From the NCBI GenBank assembly GCA_016286385.1, contig JAEESO010000017.1, positions 1-51,080 of the forward strand: DNA of 51,080 nucleotides, in the 5' to 3' direction. Numbering within the stretch: the stretch's first letter is position 1; every line of letters begins with the position of its first letter. Below, piece by piece: positions 33,817-42,545 of this stretch. This stretch comes from Bacteroidales bacterium (GTDB lineage: Bacteria; Bacteroidota; Bacteroidia; Bacteroidales; UBA932). A program made the translations under genes and the position numbers. The notes beneath the pieces are model-generated. The model was not told the origin of the DNA. It searched no databases and was given only the letters and a program-made list of their open reading frames with translations.

Positions 33817-35283
33817 CTATTCCAGGGTCCAGGTGGCGCCTTCCTTGGTGTCCTTTACGGTAATTCCAAAGGAGGCAAGGGTGTCACGGATGCGGTCACT
33901 TTCCGCCCAGTTCTTTTCCTCACGTGCCTTCTTGCGGGCTTCAAGGACAAGGCCCATCACACCTTCCAGGGCTTTGTCGGCCTTACCGGAGGCGCCGGCG
34001 CCCTCTTCCTGAAGGCCAAGGACTCTGCCAACAACCTGGTCAAAGAGCTGAGCCAGGGCAGCGCGGTCATCGGCCGATAACTTGCCTCCGTTGATGAGTT
34101 TAACGGCGTCAAAGAGGTGCGCTATGGCGATGGGGGTGTTTAGGTCGTCGCAGAGGGCATCCCACACGGCGTCTATGATGGCCTGGACCTCAGCGGAAGG
34201 AGATTTCTCGGCTTCGCTCGAAATGACAGGTCCCAATTCTTTCCAGGCGGCCATAAGGCGCTTGTAGCCCTTCTCTGCGGCCTGCAGGGCCTCGTTGGAG
34301 AAGTCCAGCGTGCTGCGGTAGTGGGCCTGAAGGATGAAGAAGCGGATAGTCATGGGCGTGTAAGCCTGCGTGAGAGAGGGATGGTCTCCGGCAAAGAGCT
34401 GAGGCAGGGTGATAAAGTTGCCAAGGCTCTTTCCCATCTTCTGGCCGTTGATGGTGATCATATTGTTATGAACCCAGTAGTGCACGCCCTGGGTGCCGCG
34501 TGAGGCCACATTCTGGGCAATTTCGCACTCATGGTGAGGGAACATAAGGTCCATTCCGCCGCCGTGGATGTCAAACTCATATCCAAGGTATTTCTCACCC
34601 ATCACGGAGCACTCAAGGTGCCAGCCGGGGAAGCCGTCTCCCCATGGTGAAGGCCAGCGCATGATGTGCTCGGGCTCCGCCTTTTTCCAAAGGGCAAAGT
34701 CGTAGGGAGCACGTTTATCGCTCTGGCCGTCAAGGCTGCGGGTACCTTCCAGGGTGGCCTCGAGGGTACGGCCGGAAAGGATGCCGTAATTGTGGTCACG
34801 GTTGTATTTCTGGACATCAAAGTAGATGCTGCCGTTGCTCTCGTAGGCATAGCCGGCGGCAAGTATCTTCTTGACGGTCTCTATCTGCTCAATGATGTGG
34901 CCGGATGCACGGGGCTCTATGGACGGGGACTGGCAGCCAAGGAGACGCATTGCCTCGTGGTAGCGCTCAGTGTAGTACTGGACCACCTCCATGGGCTCCA
35001 GCTCCTCAAGACGGGCCTTCTTTGCAATCTTGTCCTCACCTTCATCGGCATCATGCTCCAGATGCCCTACATCAGTGATATTGCGCACATAGCGGACCTT
35101 GTAGCCCAGTTCCTTCAGGAGGCGGAAAAGGACATCGTAGGTTACACCAGGGCGGGCGTGACCAAGATGGGCATCTCCGTACACGGTGGGGCCGCAGACG
35201 TACATTCCCACATGTCCCTCATGGATGGGCTTGAAGAGTTCCTTAGTGCGGCTTAGAGTATTTGTAAGATATAATGGTCTCAT
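33817..35283 (-). CDS. cysS: Cysteine-tRNA ligase
   Basis: Charges tRNA-Cys. The 488-residue protein has the zinc-binding Cys in [20 protein letters not shown] with the HIGH-type motif, GWHLECS with the zinc ligands, and KMSKS in the form KMGKS ([11 protein letters not shown]). Residues 353-361 read [13 protein letters not shown], the peptide made when the AGAT...ATGAC repeat is translated, so a palindromic repeat has been inserted in frame between the catalytic part and the C-terminal helical domain. The promoter box is 21 bases upstream. Confidence 0.96.
   Translation of the reverse strand: MRPLYLTNTLSRTKELFKPIHEGHVGMYVCGPTVYGDAHLGHARPGVTYDVLFRLLKELGYKVRYVRNITDVGHLEHDADEGEDKIAKKARLEELEPMEVVQYYTERYHEAMRLLGCQSPSIEPRASGHIIEQIETVKKILAAGYAYESNGSIYFDVQKYNRDHNYGILSGRTLEATLEGTRSLDGQSDKRAPYDFALWKKAEPEHIMRWPSPWGDGFPGWHLECSVMGEKYLGYEFDIHGGGMDLMFPHHECEIAQNVASRGTQGVHYWVHNNMITINGQKMGKSLGNFITLPQLFAGDHPSLTQAYTPMTIRFFILQAHYRSTLDFSNEALQAAEKGYKRLMAAWKELGPVISSEAEKSPSAEVQAIIDAVWDALCDDLNTPIAIAHLFDAVKLINGGKLSADDRAALAQLFDQVVGRVLGLQEEGAGASGKADKALEGVMGLVLEARKKAREEKNWAESDRIRDTLASFGITVKDTKEGATWTLE
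34201..34227. repeat. AGAT...ATGAC palindromic repeat inserted inside cysS
   Basis: AGATTTCTCGGCTTCGCTCG followed by AAATGAC: same borders as the other copies, with an imperfect stem (TTTC-CGGCTTCG-CTCGAAA). Its translation gives the sequence Val-Ile-Ser-Ser-Glu-Ala-Glu-Lys-Ser, a peptide often seen where this Bacteroidota repeat is read as protein. Confidence 0.8.
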
Positions 35284-35304
35284 AGAATCCCTTTTTATAA
35301 CTTA

Positions 35305-35312
35305 CAAATATA
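35305..35312 (-). promoter_or_regulatory. Promoter -7 box of the cysS operon
   Basis: Minus-strand TATATTTG, an exact TAnnTTTG match, 21 bases before the cysS ATG. Confidence 0.7.
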
Positions 35313-35338
35313 CGCATTTTTGCGGAATTATGGCGGTG

Positions 35339-36352
35339 TTACAGGTTATACCTCAGGCCGATGCTGAGGCCGATACTCCGAAGGCTCTCCGCATCTTCTT
35401 TCTCCATGCTCATATAAACCGTCTTGCCATTACTGTATTTGGCGGTGGCATATCTAAGCCCTCCGGTCACAAATGTAAGCGCCGCGCCAACTGACAGATT
35501 CTTTGTAATGCCAAAGTCGTATCCTACTTCCAGCAGGAGCCCGGGGGTTATTCCGCTAATGGTATACGAGGGCTCAACAACGGCCTTCCCCCAGTCTGAA
35601 TACCCAGCCAGTCCATATCCGGCACGTGCCAGGAAGGCATTGTTCCTGTTTTTGCTTGGCATACGGAAAGTAAATATCGGCCCGGCAAACCAGATATTTT
35701 CATAATTTTCCAAAAAACCGTTTTTTCCATCCATAGATGCAGGCATCTTGTCTCCGTAATATACATTCTGTGCCTTTATGCCAACACCTATGTTTTCCGA
35801 TATGAATACGGTAACATCGGCACCATAATTAACGCCCAAGCGGCGGTTCTTGATATGCGAAGACATTACGGCATCCACGCCCTGAGGTTCCTTGCCGATT
35901 CTGTATGACGCACCGCCCTGTAGGGCAATGCGAACGGACCAACTCTCCTTGCGTAGGTCTAGTTCCGATTCTATGAATTCGGGGACAACGCGGCCGGAAG
36001 AGGTGATGGTACTGTCGGATTCATCGGCCGATAATACCAGGGCCGATACCCTGTGCCTGGGGCTTGTTATGTCAGGATTCAAGTGTTCCATAAGTTTAAG
36101 GGCTTCTCCGCCGGTGGTACGGGCCTCGTCCGTAGCCATCCCTATCAATTCATCATAGTCTTTGCCCTGCATCCGGATAGTCTCAAGAACTACGGCATCT
36201 TCCGGCTGGGACTGTTCCGGCTGAAGGACAGTAACCTCTTCCCCGGGCCCCAGCGGGGCCTTTGCCTTGATAAGGGTGGTGGTTACTTTTGGCGAACATC
36301 CTGCAAGCACCAAAACGCCTAAAAAGAGGGAATAAACGATACCTTTTTTCAT
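35339..36352 (-). CDS. Outer-membrane lipoprotein with a C-terminal beta-barrel-like domain
   Basis: A 337-residue protein. The start MKKGIVYSLFLGVLVLAGC carries a lipobox (Leu-Ala-Gly-Cys, Cys19). Residues 20-125 form a soluble domain that includes IRMQGKDYDELIGMATDEA, and residues 130-337 have alternating strands with Gly and aromatic residues (GVGIKAQNVYYGDK, AFLARAGYGLAGYSDW, GLLLEVGYDFGITKNLSVGAA) as in outer-membrane beta-barrels. The family is not recognised further. ATG 36352 is chosen over an upstream start since it gives the signal peptide. Its probable promoter has a nine-base C tract at the place of the -33 element, which suggests switching of expression. Confidence 0.82.
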   Translation of the reverse strand: MKKGIVYSLFLGVLVLAGCSPKVTTTLIKAKAPLGPGEEVTVLQPEQSQPEDAVVLETIRMQGKDYDELIGMATDEARTTGGEALKLMEHLNPDITSPRHRVSALVLSADESDSTITSSGRVVPEFIESELDLRKESWSVRIALQGGASYRIGKEPQGVDAVMSSHIKNRRLGVNYGADVTVFISENIGVGIKAQNVYYGDKMPASMDGKNGFLENYENIWFAGPIFTFRMPSKNRNNAFLARAGYGLAGYSDWGKAVVEPSYTISGITPGLLLEVGYDFGITKNLSVGAALTFVTGGLRYATAKYSNGKTVYMSMEKEDAESLRSIGLSIGLRYNL

Positions 36353-36544
36353 AGTGTTAATCATTAACATGTACAATTGTAGATGCAATACGGCATCTTT
36401 TTGTTGTCGGAACTAGTTATTAATTGATAAAAACACAGTCATCACCACACATATCAACGGCCAACAGGCACTTCATATTTCTATGAAGCGCCCGGGCTGC
36501 AGGGATATATGTGAATGATAAATCATAGCAGTTTGTTTCCGGCT

Positions 36545-36552
36545 CAAATATA
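36545..36552 (-). promoter_or_regulatory. Promoter -7 box of the outer-membrane lipoprotein gene
   Basis: Minus-strand TATATTTG, an exact TAnnTTTG match. The usual -33 position, about 20 bases upstream, falls within the nine-base G tract (minus strand). Confidence 0.6.
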
Positions 36553-36572
36553 ATAAACAATTTTCACTTTTA

Positions 36573-36581
36573 CCCCCCCCC
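36573..36581. repeat. Homopolymer tract of nine C
   Basis: Nine C on the plus strand (nine G on the coding strand of the lipoprotein gene), the longest G/C homopolymer that I noticed in the window. It begins 20 bases upstream of the -7 box, so a change of length would shift promoter spacing. Confidence 0.85.
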
Positions 36582-36676
36582 TCAAAAAATGCAATTTATT
36601 CATTTTTCGATTGTCGCCAAGGAACTGCTACGGATACAAAAACGCCTGTTTTTGTTGCCCCAGCGGTGCTCCGGGA

Positions 36677-36773
36677 CCGCTGGTAACACGAAATCGGCCA
36701 TTTTTGTGTCACCAGCGGCCCTTGGGGCAGCACGTAACCGGAAATCGGCCAATAAACGGTAATGAGCTGCCCC
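36677..36773 (-). terminator. Two consecutive hairpins at the 3' end of the Sel1 gene
   Basis: On the minus strand hairpin A is GGGGCAGC...GCTGCCCC (36773 to 36724), and hairpin B is CCGCTGGTGACAC...GTGTTACCAGCGG (36718 to 36677, one mismatch). Each has TGGCCGATTTC in its loop region. Hairpin A begins about 58 bases beyond the Sel1 stop codon. There is no strong U tract, so RNA stabilisation or protein binding is as likely as termination. Confidence 0.6.
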
Positions 36774-36830
36774 GGATTGGTGATTTGTGATAAGTCTATG
36801 CGCTTGGGGACATTCTTTGAAGGACGCAGG

Positions 36831-38132
36831 TTATATTTGCTTGACAGTGCCGTCGGAATCCTCTCTAAAATAACGTCCGTCGGCCGTTCTGTAGACACCG
36901 GGACGGCCTTCTACAGGAGAGGCCGATATATCAGAGCCAAAGGGGCCGGCGCCATAGATGATAACACTGCCTTCCTTTGGCACGAAATGCTTGAACAAAG
37001 CGCCAAACAGCACGATGCCGAGGATTATGGCAATAATCTCGCTGAATATTGAGAGCGCTCCACCAAGCAGGTAGAACAGAACGTTTATCAGTATGGTTGC
37101 AAAAGTGAATTTCAATAATGAAACTACGGTAAGGCGGCCCTGTTTACGAAGATTCTGAATGCCCTTGAAAAACATCACTGCAAAAAGGATCACCCATATC
37201 CATGTGGCCCAAACGCAGATGTCCGACATCAATGAATATGTGCCGGGCTGATGGGTGAAATGGCACATCCCGTCAAAAGAGCCAAAGATTCCGGCGGCGT
37301 TCTGCCACTGGCCATCGGCAATGAAGAAAAGCGTGAATCCGTTCAGCCATCCGTAAATGCTGCTGGCGCCAACGGACACGGCCGAATCTCCCTCAAAACT
37401 GAAGCCATAGAAAATGACACCGGCAATGACCAGAAGCATCACCACGGCCATAAGCAGCGCCTGCCACCATAGTTTGGAGAAGAGTAAATTGAAGGTGTTG
37501 TTTACGGCATCGGCCATATACTGGAAGGCGGCGTTTGAGGCCCTGTTGAAGAAGTTCTGGCCGCGCGCGTTGTATTTCCAGATTTGCCGGGCAGTAAAGC
37601 GGGGGCGGTCCAGGACAGATTCATTACCGCTCCAGTGCCTTATGTTTGTACGGGCATAGGCGTGGCAGCTGTCGGCCGCCTGACGGCTCCATTGAACCGC
37701 CTTGTCAAAATCGTAGTAGGGGCTGTCTACAAAGTGAGTCCCGGACGCCACCTTCTTCTGGTCGTACAGAACGCCCAGCCCATACATACAGTCCGGATTG
37801 CCTTTATCGGCCCCTTTTTTCATCCAACGGATATACCTGGCCAGGTCGTTCTTTTCCATCATAACCGACCAGTTTGCCGATCCGCCGTTCTCTTGCATGT
37901 ATTTATAGGTCAACGCCTTGAAGTTACCTTCATCGGCCAGCACATCCATATAATGCGTCAGAAGCTCCTTGGAAACAAGAGTATCCCCGTGGCACATGAG
38001 CGTTTCCATGGACCTCAGGTTACCCGCATCGGCCTCTGCCTTCAGGCGTTCTACGTCCTTTGGCCTCATCTTGCACGACGGAAGAAGGCACATTACTGCC
38101 GTAAGGATGATTATGATGTACTTGGACCTCAT
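36831..38132 (-). CDS. Sel1-repeat lipoprotein with membrane helices
   Basis: A 433-residue protein of unknown function. It begins with a lipoprotein-type signal (MRSKYIIIILTAVMCLLPSC, Cys20). Residues 30-165 contain Sel1-like helical repeats (ALYKYMQ-like helices, then WMKKGADKGNPDCMYGLGVLYD), a protein-protein binding fold. Then come about five hydrophobic helices (220-250, 265-280, 310-330, 345-365, 370-395), and finally a soluble tail with YRTADGRYFREDSDGT. A lipid anchor together with several membrane helices is unusual, so the N-terminal helix may instead be an uncleaved anchor. The promoter TATCTTTG lies 17 bases upstream. It is not part of an operon with rpoC. Confidence 0.78.
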   Translation of the reverse strand: MRSKYIIIILTAVMCLLPSCKMRPKDVERLKAEADAGNLRSMETLMCHGDTLVSKELLTHYMDVLADEGNFKALTYKYMQENGGSANWSVMMEKNDLARYIRWMKKGADKGNPDCMYGLGVLYDQKKVASGTHFVDSPYYDFDKAVQWSRQAADSCHAYARTNIRHWSGNESVLDRPRFTARQIWKYNARGQNFFNRASNAAFQYMADAVNNTFNLLFSKLWWQALLMAVVMLLVIAGVIFYGFSFEGDSAVSVGASSIYGWLNGFTLFFIADGQWQNAAGIFGSFDGMCHFTHQPGTYSLMSDICVWATWIWVILFAVMFFKGIQNLRKQGRLTVVSLLKFTFATILINVLFYLLGGALSIFSEIIAIILGIVLFGALFKHFVPKEGSVIIYGAGPFGSDISASPVEGRPGVYRTADGRYFREDSDGTVKQI

Positions 38133-38149
38133 TTAAACAATACAATATA

Positions 38150-38157
38150 CAAAGATA
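38150..38157 (-). promoter_or_regulatory. Promoter -7 box of the Sel1 lipoprotein gene
   Basis: Minus-strand TATCTTTG, 17 bases before the ATG at 38132, just after the rpoBC terminator. Confidence 0.7.
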
Positions 38158-38166
38158 CTATTTTTT

Positions 38167-38202
38167 CAAAAAAAGGCGCTACCGTTATGGTAACGCCTTT
38201 TG
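38167..38202 (-). terminator. rpoBC terminator
   Basis: On the minus strand: AAAAGGCGTTACC, loop ATAAC, GGTAGCGCCTTTTTTT. The stem is about 12 bp with one G-T pair, followed by a run of T, beginning 18 bases after the rpoC stop codon. Confidence 0.88.
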
Positions 38203-38219
38203 GGTTTCAACGTGCTCTA

Positions 38220-41200
38220 TTAGAGCTCGCTGAGGGCGGCCATAGTCTCTGTCTTGGAGCCAACGATGATGTCCTGGTAGCGGCTGAGGCCGGTACCGGC
38301 GGGAATCAGGTGGCCGCAGATGACGTTCTCCTTCAGGCCTTCGAGGTTATCCACGCGGGCGCGGATAGCGGCTTCGGAAAGGACCTTGGTGGTTTCCTGG
38401 AAGGAAGCAGCACTGATGAAGGAGCCGGTCTTGAGGGCGGCGCGGGTGATACCCTGCAGCACCTGTGAGGCCGTAGCGGGCTTTGCGGGACGGGCGGCGA
38501 TAAGCTTTGCACCCTGACGCTCCAGAGAGGCATTCTCTCCGCGGAGGTCACGTGCAGAAATAATGTCGCCTTCCTCAAAGCGTGCGCTGTCTCCGGCATC
38601 TTCTACATAGTACTTGCCGAAGATTTCGTCGTTGCGGTCCATGAACTCCCACTTGTCCACCAGTTCCTCCGGGAGGAATTCGGTGTCTCCGGGATCTCCG
38701 ATCTGGACCTTGCGCATCATCTGGCGGACGATTATCTCGAAGTGTTTGTCGTTGATCTTCACACCCTGCAGACGATACACGGCCTGAATCTCATTGACAA
38801 TGTACTCCTGAGCCTTCACCGGACCAAGGATGTTCAGGATGTCGGTAGGAGAAGTGCCGCCGTCTGAGAGACGGGTACCAGCCTTCACGTAGTCGTTCTC
38901 CTGAACCAGGATCTGCTTGGTGGTAGGAACCTCGTAGTGGCACTCCTTGCCGCTGCGGTTCTTCACGATGATCTCACGCTTACCGCGCTTGACCTTGCCC
39001 ATGAGAACCTCACCGTTGATCTCTGAGAGAATAGCGGGGTTGGAAGGAGTACGGGCCTCGAAGAGTTCCGTAACACGCGGCAGACCGCCGGTGATATCGG
39101 ATGCCTTGCCGATAGCGCGGGGGATCTTGATGATAACATCGCCGATCTTCACGCTTTCGCCGTCGTTGATCATAATGTGTGCACCCACAGGCAGGTTGTA
39201 CTGACGGAGGATGACACCCTTATCATCGACGATAAGCATTTCTGGAGTCTTGGTCTTGTCTTTACTTTCGATGATAACCTTGTCCGTATTGGTTGCAAAC
39301 TCATCGGCACTTTCCTCATTGAAAGTGACGCCTTCAATCATGTTCTGGAAGCGTACGATACCGGCGGTTTCAACGATGGTGGTGGCGTTGTAGGCATCCC
39401 ATTCGCAGATGAGGTCTCCCTTCTTCACGGAAGCGCCGTCCTTGAAGTACAGCGTTGAACCGTAAGGGATGTCGTACTGGGAATAGGTCATGCCGGTGCG
39501 CTCGTCCACAATGCGGAGTTCCGTCATACGGGACACCACAACGGGGTTCACGCTGCCGTCTTCATTGACCCTGTCGATGGTACGGAGTTCTTCGAACTGA
39601 AGCTTACCTTCATACTTGGAGACGATGGTGTTGTCGGCCACAGAGCCGGACGCGGTACCACCGACGTGGAATGTACGGAGGGTAAGCTGGGTACCAGGTT
39701 CACCGATGGACTGTGCGGCGATAACGCCGACAACCTCACCGGTTTCAACCATACGGCTAGTAGCCAGGTTGCGGCCGTAGCACTTTGCGCACACGCCCTT
39801 GCGGGATTCGCAGGTGAGAACGCTGCGGATTTCAACCTGCTCGATGGGGAGGGTATCGATGAGGGCGGCTACATCCTCGCGGATTTCCTCGCCGGCAGCG
39901 ATGATAAGCTCTCCTGTGAGAGGGTTGAAAATGTCGTGTACGGAAGTACGGCCAAGGATGCGCTCACCAAGGGATTCAACAACCTCATCCTTGTTCTTGA
40001 TGGCGGTTGCGATGAGGCCGCGGAGGGTGCCGCAGTCTTCCTCGGTGATGATTACATCGTGGGAAACGTCCACAAGACGGCGGGTGAGGTAACCTGCATC
40101 TGCGGTCTTGAGGGCGGTATCGGCCAGACCCTTACGGGCACCGTGGGTGGAGATGAAGTACTCCAGCACGGTCATACCCTCTTTCAGGTTGGACACGATA
40201 GGGTTCTCAATGATCTCTGCACCCGCAGCACCGCTCTTCTGGGGCTTGGCCATAAGGCCACGCATACCGCAGAGCTGCTTGATCTGCTGGGTTGAACCAC
40301 GGGCACCGGAATCCAGCATCATATACACGGGGTTGAAGCCCTGCTGATCTGCGGAGATCTGCTTCTTAACCACGGAGGTGAGCTGGTTGTCGATGGAGGT
40401 CCAGAGGTCAATGACCTTGTTGTAACGCTCGTTGTTGGTGATAAAGCCCATTGCGTAGTTTGCTTTGATGCTTTCTACCTCGGAGTAACCTTTCTCTATG
40501 AGACCGGTCTTCTCCTGAGGAACAAGAACGTCACCAAGGTTGAATGAGATACCGGCGCGGAATGCCTGGTCATAGCCAAGGTTCTTGATGTCGTCAAGGA
40601 ACTTGGCCGTGCGGGTGACACCGGTGTGTTTGATAACGTCCGTGATGACGGTACGGAGGGCTTTCTTACCCAGGACCTCATTCACGTACGGAACCTCGTC
40701 GGGCATGAACTGGTTCACGATGATGCGTCCGGCGGTGGTTTTCACCATCTCATAGCCCTTACTGAGGTCCTGCTTGTCCTTGGGCAGGCGGACCTTGATG
40801 GGGGCGTGCATATCGATTACCTTGCCGTCGTAGGCGATGATAACTTCCTCGGGGCCGTAGAAGCTCAGGCCGTCACCCTTTGCGCCGGGGCGCTCCTTGG
40901 TGATGTAGTAAAGACCCAGAACCATATCCTGTGAAGGAACGGTGATAGGGCTTCCGTTGGCCGGGTTGAGGATGTTGTGGGAGCCCAGCATGAGGAGCTG
41001 TGCCTCCATGATTGCAGCGTTTCCGAGGGGCAGATGGATAGCCATCTGGTCACCGTCGAAGTCTGCGTTGAAAGCGGTACAGGCAAGAGGATGCAGCTGG
41101 ATGGCCTTACCCTCGATCATACGGGGCTGGAAGGCCTGGATACCCAGACGGTGCAGGGTAGGTGCACGGTTGAGGAGCACCGGATGACCCTTCATCACGT

Positions 41201-42515
41201 TCTCAAGGATGTCCCAGATGACGGGATCCCTGCGGTCCACGATCTTCTTTGCGCTCTTTACGGTCTTAACGATACCGCGCTCGATGAGTTTGCGGATCAC
41301 GAAAGGCTTGTAAAGCTCTGCGGCCATGAATTTAGGAAGACCGCACTCATGCATGTTGAGTTCAGGACCGACGACGATAACGGAACGGGCGCTGTAGTCG
41401 ACACGCTTACCAAGGAGGTTCTGGCGGAAACGGCCCTGCTTACCCTTGAGGGAGTCGGACAGGGACTTCAAAGCGCGGTTTGAGTCGCTCTTTACGGCCG
41501 ATGACTTCTTGGAGTTGTCGAAGAGGCTGTCCACGGCTTCCTGGAGCATACGTTTCTCGTTGCGGAGAATCACCTCAGGTGCCTGGATCTGGATGAGCTT
41601 CTTGAGACGGTTGTTGCGGATGATTACGCGACGGTACAGGTCATTGAGATCCGAAGTTGCGAAACGGCCGCCATCCAGCGGTACCAGGGGACGGAGATCC
41701 GGAGGAGTAACGGGGATAACCTTCATTATCATCCATTCCGGACGGTTCACATCCTTGGACTCCTGGAACCACTTCACAACGGACAGACGCTTGAGGATCT
41801 CGGTCTTGCGCTGCTGGGAGCTCTCTGCGTGCATTGCACGGCGGAGTTCGCGGCCAAGTGCCTCTACATCGATCTCCTTGAGGAGGTCATAGATGCCTTC
41901 GGCACCCATCTTTGCCACAAAGTTCCAGCCTTCTTCCCATTCCACGCCTTCATCGGCCTTCTTGCGCTTAAGGTCTGCGATGCGGTCCTGGGCGGCGAAG
42001 TACTCGTCCTCGGAGATGAGGTCCATCTTCTGGAGACGATACTCTTCCGGAACTTCCTCGGAGGCCAGCAGACCGGGATTCACCACTATGTATTTCTCAT
42101 AGTAGATGACGGCTTCCAGCTTCTTGGAAGGGACACCCAGAAGGGCGCTGATCTTGTTGGGAGCGCTCTTGAAGTACCAGATATGAGCTACCGGAACGGT
42201 GAGGGTGATGTGACCCATGCGCTCACGGCGGACTTTCTTCTCAGTTACTTCCACGCCGCAGCGGTCGCACACGATTCCGCGGTAGCGGATTCTCTTGTAC
42301 TTGCCGCAGTAGCACTCGTAGTCCTTGGTGGGGCCGAAGATCTTCTCACAGAAGAGACCCTCACGTTCAGGCTTGTAAGTCCTATAGTTGACCGTTTCCG
42401 GCTTCAGGACCTCTCCGCAGGAACGCTCGGTGATGTCTTCCGGGGAAGCGAGGCTGATGGAAATGCGGGAGAAATTGCTCTTTACCTTGTTTTCCTTATT
42501 GTTAAAAGCAGGCAT
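38220..42515 (-). CDS. rpoC: DNA-directed RNA polymerase subunit beta'
   Basis: Largest catalytic subunit, 1431 residues. The N-terminal zinc ribbon contains [20 protein letters not shown], the active-site loop [10 protein letters not shown] holds the three Mg2+-binding Asp residues, and the bridge helix and trigger-loop region (around [20 protein letters not shown]) are intact. The C-terminal part ends [12 protein letters not shown]. It follows rpoB by 30 bases and is the last gene of the ribosomal-RNA polymerase operon, with a good terminator downstream. It has the length usual for Bacteroidota. Confidence 0.99.
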   Translation of the reverse strand: MPAFNNKENKVKSNFSRISISLASPEDITERSCGEVLKPETVNYRTYKPEREGLFCEKIFGPTKDYECYCGKYKRIRYRGIVCDRCGVEVTEKKVRRERMGHITLTVPVAHIWYFKSAPNKISALLGVPSKKLEAVIYYEKYIVVNPGLLASEEVPEEYRLQKMDLISEDEYFAAQDRIADLKRKKADEGVEWEEGWNFVAKMGAEGIYDLLKEIDVEALGRELRRAMHAESSQQRKTEILKRLSVVKWFQESKDVNRPEWMIMKVIPVTPPDLRPLVPLDGGRFATSDLNDLYRRVIIRNNRLKKLIQIQAPEVILRNEKRMLQEAVDSLFDNSKKSSAVKSDSNRALKSLSDSLKGKQGRFRQNLLGKRVDYSARSVIVVGPELNMHECGLPKFMAAELYKPFVIRKLIERGIVKTVKSAKKIVDRRDPVIWDILENVMKGHPVLLNRAPTLHRLGIQAFQPRMIEGKAIQLHPLACTAFNADFDGDQMAIHLPLGNAAIMEAQLLMLGSHNILNPANGSPITVPSQDMVLGLYYITKERPGAKGDGLSFYGPEEVIIAYDGKVIDMHAPIKVRLPKDKQDLSKGYEMVKTTAGRIIVNQFMPDEVPYVNEVLGKKALRTVITDVIKHTGVTRTAKFLDDIKNLGYDQAFRAGISFNLGDVLVPQEKTGLIEKGYSEVESIKANYAMGFITNNERYNKVIDLWTSIDNQLTSVVKKQISADQQGFNPVYMMLDSGARGSTQQIKQLCGMRGLMAKPQKSGAAGAEIIENPIVSNLKEGMTVLEYFISTHGARKGLADTALKTADAGYLTRRLVDVSHDVIITEEDCGTLRGLIATAIKNKDEVVESLGERILGRTSVHDIFNPLTGELIIAAGEEIREDVAALIDTLPIEQVEIRSVLTCESRKGVCAKCYGRNLATSRMVETGEVVGVIAAQSIGEPGTQLTLRTFHVGGTASGSVADNTIVSKYEGKLQFEELRTIDRVNEDGSVNPVVVSRMTELRIVDERTGMTYSQYDIPYGSTLYFKDGASVKKGDLICEWDAYNATTIVETAGIVRFQNMIEGVTFNEESADEFATNTDKVIIESKDKTKTPEMLIVDDKGVILRQYNLPVGAHIMINDGESVKIGDVIIKIPRAIGKASDITGGLPRVTELFEARTPSNPAILSEINGEVLMGKVKRGKREIIVKNRSGKECHYEVPTTKQILVQENDYVKAGTRLSDGGTSPTDILNILGPVKAQEYIVNEIQAVYRLQGVKINDKHFEIIVRQMMRKVQIGDPGDTEFLPEELVDKWEFMDRNDEIFGKYYVEDAGDSARFEEGDIISARDLRGENASLERQGAKLIAARPAKPATASQVLQGITRAALKTGSFISAASFQETTKVLSEAAIRARVDNLEGLKENVICGHLIPAGTGLSRYQDIIVGSKTETMAALSEL

Positions 42516-42545
42516 AATCTTACTTTCTTTTTCTTGTCCTTGAGA

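Larger units (their letters stand above)
36353..36830. other. 478-base gene-free region with hairpins, poly-C tract and promoter
   Basis: Between two minus-strand lipoprotein genes. It holds two large hairpins just after the Sel1 gene (36677-36718 and 36724-36773), an inverted CCAGCGGT/ACCGCTGG pair (36660-36683), the poly-C tract 36573-36581, a -7 box (36545-36552) and an AT-rich leader of about 190 bases for the outer-membrane lipoprotein gene. A short open frame at 36596-36898 runs through the hairpins and is not considered a gene. Confidence 0.8.

Noticed and set aside
36596..36898. Possible 100-codon gene after the Sel1 gene
   Set aside because: It overlaps the end of the Sel1 gene out of frame and runs through the hairpin region; no start signal and no protein-like composition.
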